From: Bdellovibrionales bacterium RIFOXYD1_FULL_55_31
GTDB lineage: Bacteria; Bdellovibrionota; UBA1018
DNA length: 39,615 nucleotides
Direction of reading: 5' to 3'
Assembly: GCA_001770175.1 (NCBI GenBank)
Contig: MEQK01000101.1
Span: 1-39,615, forward strand
In this document: positions 34,822 through 39,615 of the stretch, one piece after another
Numbering within the stretch: the stretch's first letter is position 1
Layout: each line of letters starts with the position of its first letter
Made by a program: the position numbers and the translations under genes
The notes under the pieces: model-generated
Databases searched by the model: none
The model's input: the letters and a program-made list of their open reading frames with translations, nothing else
What the model was told of the DNA's origin: nothing

Positions 34822-36566
34822 ACGGGGCAATTCTACTTGTTTCGGCGCTCATTCCTCTTGTACTCGCGATCACGGGACTCCTTAATGGGGCACGCGTCGC
34901 CATGGATCGAATCACGCCCTGGGCTCCGCTACCGGCCCTACTTACGGCTCTAATTGCACCATCGCTGCAGGTATCCATGCCGTCACTTTTGTTCGGCGCT
35001 GAATTTGATCTGGATGCGCTCGGCAGGGTTTTTCTAGGACTCTCTGCCGTGCTTTGGCTCGCTGCCGGACACTTCTCGTGCGGATACTTTGAGAATCGAA
35101 AGAGCGAGCGACGACACCGATTTTTCTTCCTTCTCACCATGTCCGGAAATCTCGGGTTGACCGTCGCCGCCGACGCGGTGACGTTCTATTCTTTCTTCGC
35201 TCTGATGACTTTCTCGGCCTACCCACTCGTGATCCATGACGGAACTGAGAACTCCCGCAGGGCGGGACGAAGCTATCTGCGCCTCGCAATTCTAGGCGAA
35301 ATGCTGCTACTCTCAGGCCTCTTGCTCGCGACGTCACAAGCCGGAAGCACGGAGTTCAGTGCGCTACCGAAAGCGATCGCCCTAGCGCCGAACCGTAACA
35401 CAATCATCGCGCTGCTCCTTGCCGGCTTCGGCGTCAAGGCCGGACTCGTGCCGCTGCACGCATGGCTTCCCCTCGCGCACCCGGCAGCACCAGCGCCCGC
35501 GAGCGCTGTGCTCAGCGGCACCATGATCAAGGCTGGAGTGCTCGGGTGGCTTCGAGTTCTCCCGTTGGGCGACTTGGAGTCATCCACCTGGAGCGGGATC
35601 CTGCTAGCCTCGGGAATCTTCATGAATCTTTACGGAGCGATCTGCGGATTCGTTCAGGTTCGCCCCAAAGAGGCGCTTGCGTATTCCAGTGTCAGTCAGA
35701 TGGGCTACCTTACGTTGGCAGCAGGTCTCGCGCTCGAACCTGACGGCGTCGCGCCGGCCGCCATAGCGGCGTGCGCCGCGTATACCGTCCATCACGGCAT
35801 CGCCAAGGCCGCGCTGTTTCTAGGAGTTGGAGCCCTCTCGCACGCGGACGGTCCTCGGGTGCGGGTGCTTCTCCTGACGGGATCTCTCTATTGCGGGCTT
35901 TCGCTCGCGGGTTTCCCGCTAACCACTGGAGCTTATGCGAAGTGGCTGCTCAAGAGTATCCCCGCGGGAAAGACTTGGAACGCTTGGGCGAGTCCGTTGT
36001 TGCTAGTCACCTCTATTGCGACAGCATTTTTAGTTGCGCGGATTATAATGCTCCTTGTCCGCCTGCAGCCCGACCAAGTGAAGCACGCGTACGGTTTTCC
36101 TCTTGCGATGCGCCTTCTTCCGGCATGGGGTTCGCTCGTACTCCTCGGCGTGCTGGGTCCTTGGTTGCTCCCGATCGCGTTGAGAAGTGCTGGCCTACAC
36201 GTCACGAGCTTTTCCGCACTGGAGCACATCGGAGGCGGCGCTGCGCTTGTGCTCTGGACGACGCCGCTACTGTACATTGGAAGGCGTCTCTGGCTTCGAA
36301 CCGCTGCGCAGCCGGCAATCCCACCCGGAGACCTCCTAACTTTCGTTGGCAGCAAGCTTGAGAGGCTCACTCCCATAAGCAAGTTTCTCGCTGTATTCAC
36401 CCCTTGGAAGAAACCTTTCTCAAGGTTCACCCAAATCCGAACAGAGGGACTTATTAAGGCGGTCGTGCGAATGGAAGAGGCGCAGACTCGGTGGGACTTC
36501 GGAATGATCGCGCTTGCGCTGACCTGGACGACGCTTTGGGTGTTTTTGCACTGGAGAACGGGATGA
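34818..36566 (+). CDS. Third Mrp antiporter-like subunit lacking the TM5 glutamate
   Basis: A 582-residue member of the same family, with a longer C-terminal part (about 80 residues with one more helix, containing VVRMEEAQTRWDFG). Lys in TM7 (GVKAGLVPLHAWLP) and Lys in TM8 (MIKAGVLGW) are kept, but the TM5 position occupied by Glu in the two upstream paralogs is A128 (FYSFFALMTFSAYPL). That Glu is required for transport in studied MrpA/MrpD and NuoL/M/N proteins, so this subunit is probably structural, or uses a different path. Its end overlaps mrpE by four bases. Confidence 0.85.
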   Translation: MNGAILLVSALIPLVLAITGLLNGARVAMDRITPWAPLPALLTALIAPSLQVSMPSLLFGAEFDLDALGRVFLGLSAVLWLAAGHFSCGYFENRKSERRHRFFFLLTMSGNLGLTVAADAVTFYSFFALMTFSAYPLVIHDGTENSRRAGRSYLRLAILGEMLLLSGLLLATSQAGSTEFSALPKAIALAPNRNTIIALLLAGFGVKAGLVPLHAWLPLAHPAAPAPASAVLSGTMIKAGVLGWLRVLPLGDLESSTWSGILLASGIFMNLYGAICGFVQVRPKEALAYSSVSQMGYLTLAAGLALEPDGVAPAAIAACAAYTVHHGIAKAALFLGVGALSHADGPRVRVLLLTGSLYCGLSLAGFPLTTGAYAKWLLKSIPAGKTWNAWASPLLLVTSIATAFLVARIIMLLVRLQPDQVKHAYGFPLAMRLLPAWGSLVLLGVLGPWLLPIALRSAGLHVTSFSALEHIGGGAALVLWTTPLLYIGRRLWLRTAAQPAIPPGDLLTFVGSKLERLTPISKFLAVFTPWKKPFSRFTQIRTEGLIKAVVRMEEAQTRWDFGMIALALTWTTLWVFLHWRTG

Positions 36567-37045
36567 ACTCGCCAGGGCTGCGGTGGTCAGTCAACGCACT
36601 TCTCTTAGGGTTCCTTTGGTGGGTAATCTCCGAAGGATACTCTTATCAGCCGTGGTTTGGTCCCTCACTTGTCGTTGCCGCTCTCGTGTTCCGCATCCTG
36701 CTCAGCCGCGATTCGGGACCGGCCATTTGCTGGCCCGCTCTCGTTGGATTACTTCCATTTTTCCTCTACCACTCAATCCGAGGTGGTCTACAGGTCGCAG
36801 CTAGCGCGCTTAATCCAGGCACACGCGTTTCTCCACGGTTCGTTACAATTCCGCTCAGGATTCCCGAAACCTATATCGTGCCACGCCTGGTGTTTGCGAC
36901 AGTCTTGGGTTTGTTTCCGGGCACTCTCAGTTGTGGATTGCGCGGGAATGAATTAACGATACACGTGCTCGATGATCGTCTGGTCGATCTCGGAGCAGTC
37001 CATGCTCTAGAGAGGCGGATCATCGCGCTCTTTCACATAAACTGA
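36563..37045 (+). CDS. mrpE: Mrp Na+/H+ antiporter subunit E
   Basis: A 160-residue subunit of the MnhE/MrpE family: two or three N-terminal helices, then IRGGLQVAASALNPGTRVSP and a soluble domain ending with TLSCGLRGNELTIHVLDDR. ATG at 36563 overlaps the preceding stop (ATGA); a start at 36491 lies inside the previous gene. In classical mrp operons E precedes F and G; here it is last. Confidence 0.9.
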   Translation: MNSPGLRWSVNALLLGFLWWVISEGYSYQPWFGPSLVVAALVFRILLSRDSGPAICWPALVGLLPFFLYHSIRGGLQVAASALNPGTRVSPRFVTIPLRIPETYIVPRLVFATVLGLFPGTLSCGLRGNELTIHVLDDRLVDLGAVHALERRIIALFHIN

Positions 37046-37130
37046 GCGTCGTAAGCCAGACATAGGAGGGTACACTTGTCCGGAAATCCTCTGGAGAATT
37101 CCGAAATTGAGGAACAGATCAGTGATGTTG

Positions 37131-37211
37131 GCCCACGGCGGGAGCATTTCGGTCGCAAGTCAGGTTGGGACTGGTACTACGTTTACCGTTACGTTGCGTC
37201 GCTTGACATGA
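37131..37211 (+). pseudogene. C-terminal remnant of a histidine kinase gene
   Basis: In the kinase frame this encodes AHGGSISVASQVGTGTTFTV, then TLRRLT and a TGA at 37209-37211: the end of a HATPase domain with a natural-looking stop. No G1, N or H box is present upstream, where the frame has mrp-intergenic sequence. The last codons differ from the intact kinase at 23751-24959, so it is the tail of a close paralog rather than a recent copy of that gene. Confidence 0.75.
37134..37192 (+). repeat. Direct repeat copy B (kinase tail remnant)
   Basis: 56 of 59 bases are identical to 24849-24907, same strand. It starts 88 bases after the mrpE stop. Confidence 0.85.
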
Positions 37212-37223
37212 AGAATTGAGGTT

Positions 37224-37391
37224 ATGTTGGATATTCTGATAATCGATGACGAAACCAGATTGTTGCCCATTTCCTCTCTTTGGGAGCCGGAAATCGAAAC
37301 CAGGCGGCATAAGTTTTGGAGGAACAAATCCCTGAGGAATTTCAATGAGCGATCAGCCGACAGATTTTCGCAACTCTGGCAGCATGCTTAA
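37224..37391 (+). pseudogene. 5' remnant of a response regulator gene
   Basis: GAGG and an ATG at 37224 start a frame reading MLDILIIDDETRLL, the usual beginning of a receiver domain (first strand plus acidic pair D8-D9-E10). After about 14 codons the similarity stops (PISSLWEPEIE...) and the frame runs into the AI-2E permease gene in another phase, ending at 37391. It follows the kinase tail by 12 bases, so kinase and regulator were once a two-component pair. Confidence 0.6.
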
Positions 37392-38499
37392 TCGCGCCGT
37401 ACTTTTGGCGGCAACGCTGGTGTTTGTTCTTTGTTTTTTGCGGAAGATTGCCTTTATTGTCTTGTTTTTCCTTTTTGCCCTGATTTTTGGGATGGCAATG
37501 AACCCTTTCGTGGCCTGGATGGAAAAAAGAGGGATTCCGCGCATCGTCGGAAGCCTGATCGCCGCTACAGGCGTCATGATCGTGGTAGGAGGTTTGGGTT
37601 GGCTCATTGTCCCAATCATTGCGGACCAGGCAAGCCAGCTTTGGTCCAGCCTCCCTGAGTACCTGTCGCAAGTCTCTGCGAAATTCGCCGCATGGCTTGA
37701 TGCTTATCCGCAGCTTCAAAAGCGCTTAAGCCTTGACTCAGAGGCCGCCAGCCGCGTCTTGTCAGGTGCATCAGGCGTTCTTGGCGGATTACTGAATGTC
37801 TCGCTTTCCATAGTGACGGCCATCGCTCTGCTCATCGTCTTTGCCACCTTGGTCATGTATGTTTTGATCCGGCCTCGCCCGCTCATTCATGGTCTTTTAC
37901 AGGCCATACCAAAAAGACACCGTGACCCGATGGCGCGCGCCTTGGCCAAAAGCTCCACAATGGTGCAAGCCTGGGTCACTTCAAATGTCATCGTGGGGGG
38001 AGTGGAGGCCGTTGCGTCGTGGGTGTTTCTAACGTGGATGAATGTTCCTGGCGCAACGGTCTGGGCGGCGCTAACATTTTTTTCAGAAATGGTGCCGAAG
38101 CTTGGACCCTATATTATGGCCGTTCCGCCCACACTAGTGGCTTTTGCCGTAGATCCAAGGACCGCGCTTTGGACGGCGCTTTTCTATATGGCGCTTAACG
38201 AGATCACTGGCGACACGTTGGCGCCCTGGATACGCGGAAAACAAATGGAGCTTCATCCCGCTTTTCTCATTTTGGTCATGCTTGCGATGGCAAGTGCATT
38301 TGGCCTGCTGGGGGCGCTTATTTCGACCCCGCTCGCGGGGTTTATTAAGGCGTTCTATGAGGAGTTCTGGCTTCGGGACCAGGTTAGCGATCCTGAAAAT
38401 CGTCTTCGAGTGGAAGCCGTGATTCACCGTAACACCGACTGGAAGCCCCGCTCACCGGGTAAGGCCGAGGGCCAAGATCAGCTGGAGAAGGCGGGATGA
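37345..38499 (+). CDS. AI-2E / UPF0118 family permease
   Basis: A 384-residue inner-membrane protein of the AI-2 exporter-like family, which includes Na+(Li+)/H+ antiporters as well as exporters of small molecules; substrate not determinable. About seven or eight helices: a pair at 13-55, one at 70-95, and a C-terminal set. The family signature block is visible (PGATVWAALTFFSEMVPKLG, ALNEITGDTLAPWIRGKQM, HPAFLILVMLA, LISTPLAGF). TGAGGAA lies shortly before the ATG. It overlaps the next gene by four bases. Its place beside the Mrp operon fits cation homeostasis. Confidence 0.92.
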   Translation: MSDQPTDFRNSGSMLNRAVLLAATLVFVLCFLRKIAFIVLFFLFALIFGMAMNPFVAWMEKRGIPRIVGSLIAATGVMIVVGGLGWLIVPIIADQASQLWSSLPEYLSQVSAKFAAWLDAYPQLQKRLSLDSEAASRVLSGASGVLGGLLNVSLSIVTAIALLIVFATLVMYVLIRPRPLIHGLLQAIPKRHRDPMARALAKSSTMVQAWVTSNVIVGGVEAVASWVFLTWMNVPGATVWAALTFFSEMVPKLGPYIMAVPPTLVAFAVDPRTALWTALFYMALNEITGDTLAPWIRGKQMELHPAFLILVMLAMASAFGLLGALISTPLAGFIKAFYEEFWLRDQVSDPENRLRVEAVIHRNTDWKPRSPGKAEGQDQLEKAG

Positions 38500-38897
38500 G
38501 CCACGCCAATGAGATCATAAAAAGTGGCGAAGGGATTCATCCGTGTGACCCAAGGGTTAGGCTGGCCGCGGAACGAACGTATCTTGCCTGGATTCGAACT
38601 GGACTTGCGGTGAGCGCACTTGGATTCGTCGTAGCGAGGTTTCACTTGAGTGAGGAGGGCGCTGCAACTTCGGGGAGCGAATTTATTCCTCATTCACTTC
38701 TGATCGGCTCGATCTTGATCATCCTGGGCGCGGTATTCCAGTTGCTTGCGGGGTATCGGTATGTCCATTTCCTTCGTGCCGCCGAGCGGCGCGCTGTCTA
38801 TCCGCTCTCTGAATGGCTTCCGGAAGTTCTCCTGTCTATGATTCTTCCGCTGGTGGCAGCGGCAATGGTGCTTCGGCTGGCGCTACTGGCTGGGTGA
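38496..38897 (+). CDS. DUF202 family membrane protein
   Basis: A 133-residue inner-membrane protein with three helices (about 33-50, 66-86 and 107-130). The N-terminal block DPRVRLAAERTYLAWIRTGLAVSALGFVVARF is the DUF202 (YidH-like) signature, shown here by its core residues LAAERTYLAWIRTGLA. Function of the family is unknown. Its ATG overlaps the end of the permease gene, so they form a two-gene unit. Confidence 0.88.
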   Translation: MSHANEIIKSGEGIHPCDPRVRLAAERTYLAWIRTGLAVSALGFVVARFHLSEEGAATSGSEFIPHSLLIGSILIILGAVFQLLAGYRYVHFLRAAERRAVYPLSEWLPEVLLSMILPLVAAAMVLRLALLAG

Positions 38898-38909
38898 ACC
38901 CAAACCGGA

Positions 38910-38929
38910 GAACCGGATAATCCCGGTTC
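38910..38929. repeat. Inverted repeat after the DUF202 gene
   Basis: GAACCGG (38910-38916) and CCGGTTC (38923-38929) pair perfectly with a 6-base loop, 12 bases after the stop at 38897. No T-run follows on the plus strand; on the minus strand five T lie before it. It could be a weak terminator or a recombinase-related site. Confidence 0.55.
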
Positions 38930-38944
38930 GTACATTATCAAAAA

Positions 38945-38962
38945 TGGTCGGGGTGGCGGGAG
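38945..38962 (-). other. Probable tRNA-Pro 3'-end remnant (att-like)
   Basis: On the minus strand the bases read TCTCCCGCCACCCCGACCA and are followed by a T-run. This is the 3' acceptor end expected of a bacterial tRNA-Pro (CACCCCG pairing with CGGGGTG, discriminator A, CCA). The T-loop and the rest of the tRNA are missing: the sequence before it has no anticodon stem. Integrating elements commonly leave such tRNA 3' ends at their edges. Confidence 0.4.
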
Positions 38963-39019
38963 AACCACTCTCTGATTGGATTTTCTACTTATATCCCGCG
39001 ATCCACCGTCCGCGATGCT

Positions 39020-39322
39020 TTGGCGCGATCAAGCGTTGCCTTCCGCGCGCGGGGTCGAAGGCCGAATAGCTCCGTTAGCGGTGCCTCGCCTTATGGGTAC
39101 GCCTTGGTTGCCGGAAAGTTGACCGAAGACCCGCGTGAGCAAAAGGTTGTCCGCTCGATCATGACGCATTGGAAAGCGGGTAGGGGATATTGTGCCTTTG
39201 CCGGTGCCCTCAATCGCCAGGGCATCCGGCCTCGCACAGCCAAGGCTTGGGACCATTCTGTCATTGAGTCATCGTTCAACGTCATCTCAAACTGTCTCGT
39301 TAACCGCAGGAGGTACATATGA
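39020..39322 (+). CDS. Recombinase-domain protein, probably 5'-truncated serine recombinase
   Basis: The frame encodes a match to the Recombinase domain that follows the catalytic part in large serine recombinases: GASPYGYALVAGKL, EQKVVRSIMTHWKAG, ALNRQGIRPRTAKAW. The catalytic resolvase domain and the zinc-ribbon part are absent. The frame is open back to 38921 but has no ATG or GTG; TTG at 39020 is the best start available. It is either a fragment of a lost recombinase or one of the short stand-alone Recombinase-domain proteins seen in some genomes. Its stop overlaps the next ATG. Confidence 0.5.
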   Translation: MARSSVAFRARGRRPNSSVSGASPYGYALVAGKLTEDPREQKVVRSIMTHWKAGRGYCAFAGALNRQGIRPRTAKAWDHSVIESSFNVISNCLVNRRRYI

Positions 39323-39489
39323 GATTATCAAAACTGGTTTCTATCGCCGCTATGCTTGCTGTTCTGGCTGTCACTTCGGGACAGCTCCCTCGGATTCTTC
39401 ACCAGGTCCCGGTAGCGCAACTTCATCTGATCCAGGATTCGCCGGCTTCGAAGTGGGGCCAGGCGATGCTCTTGCCACAGACGAAATAG
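39319..39489 (+). CDS. Small secreted peptide, 56 residues
   Basis: AGGAGG at 39309-39314 (spacing four bases) precedes an ATG opening 56 codons. Residues 1-21 form a signal peptide (MRLSKLVSIAAMLAVLAVTS). The mature part is about 35 residues, Gln/Pro-rich, ending LLPQTK, with no cysteine. Family not recognised. The start overlaps the stop of the recombinase fragment (ATGA), so it may be translated with it. A frame change could also hide a longer protein. Confidence 0.5.
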   Translation: MRLSKLVSIAAMLAVLAVTSGQLPRILHQVPVAQLHLIQDSPASKWGQAMLLPQTK

Positions 39490-39558
39490 TTCTGAGGGCC
39501 AGCTAGAGTTGTCTGGCGGTTAGGGGTGTCTCTCGCCATGCGCTTTGGCTGAGCTTTC

Positions 39559-39615
39559 TTACGGTGCGGACTTCGATGCTTCATTAGAAGGGTCGCTTTC
39601 CTCTCCTGAGCTGTT
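39559..39615 (-). CDS. Possible C-terminal end of a gene beyond the right edge
   Basis: On the minus strand an open frame enters from the right edge and ends at a TAA at 39559-39561 after 18 codons: NSSGEESDPSNEASKSAP. Such a hydrophilic Ser/Glu tail is common at protein ends. Too short to identify. Confidence 0.3.
   Translation of the reverse strand, partial: NSSGEESDPSNEASKSAP

Larger units (their letters stand above)
37076..37219 (+). pseudogene. Chimeric short frame at a recombination scar
   Basis: AGGAGG at 37064-37069 and a TTG at 37076 open a 47-codon frame whose first codons (SGNPLENSEIEEQISDVG) read like the soluble N-terminus of a protein. From 37131 it reads the kinase-tail repeat in the wrong frame, and it ends at 37219. 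The upstream part is probably the intact 5' end of a gene whose remainder was replaced by foreign kinase sequence. Confidence 0.4.

Noticed and set aside
35771-36361. 196-codon plus-strand frame inside the third antiporter gene
   Set aside because: Alternate-frame shadow; Arg/Ala/Pro-rich with no membrane character, inside a strongly conserved membrane protein.
38945-38985. Complete tRNA gene on the minus strand
   Set aside because: Only the last 19 bases fit; there is no T-loop, anticodon arm or D-arm in the adjoining sequence.

Overview
The window looks like chromosomal DNA of a Gram-negative, motile bacterium. Signal peptides, periplasmic-type sensor domains and a full chemotaxis set support this. 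The gene style (small secreted proteins of unknown family, many hybrid kinases, a CheX-type phosphatase, stand-alone Recombinase-domain proteins) would suit the Bdellovibrionota/Oligoflexia or another deltaproteobacterial-like lineage. That placement is inference; no rRNA or other marker gene is present to fix it.

Layout. (1) 1-5.3 kb: a large secreted protein on the minus strand runs off the left edge; it may carry a nucleotidyltransferase-like and an ADP-ribosyltransferase-like segment. Next come a LysR regulator and, divergent from it, two or three secreted proteins of unknown function. (2) 5.2-23.6 kb: a dense signalling block. A REC-kinase on the minus strand and an OmpR-type regulator lead into a chemotaxis operon: cheA (two Hpt domains), cheW, an MCP, cheR, cheD, cheY, cheX, cheB and a REC protein with an unknown tail. 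Converging on it is a second unit with an unusual REC-Hpt-CheA hybrid and its own CheW. Divergent from that is a 1448-residue hybrid sensor kinase, coupled to a REC protein that has a kinase-type phosphoacceptor helix but no ATPase domain. The block holds nine REC domains, four Hpt domains and four kinase cores, but only one DNA-binding output protein, so most of the signal flow is probably by phosphotransfer to motility or to other proteins.

(3) 23.7-38.9 kb: an ion-homeostasis region. It has a DUF4118 (KdpD-like) sensor kinase, a P2-type cation ATPase, a small membrane protein, a ferric-reductase-like flavocytochrome, an eight-gene Mrp-type Na+/H+ antiporter operon in the order F-G-(DUF4040/B)-C-D-D'-D''-E, an AI-2E/UPF0118 family permease and a DUF202 protein. 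A 59-bp stretch from the 3' end of the sensor kinase gene recurs, 95% identical and in the same orientation, 12.3 kb downstream just after mrpE. It is followed by the first codons of a lost response regulator. The ATPase-to-Mrp segment is therefore bracketed by direct repeats that look like recombination scars.

(4) 38.9 kb to the end: a probable tRNA-Pro 3'-end remnant, an inverted repeat, a Recombinase-domain fragment and a 56-residue secreted peptide with a strong ribosome binding site. This looks like an old integration boundary. No intact tRNA, rRNA, CRISPR array or insertion sequence was recognised.
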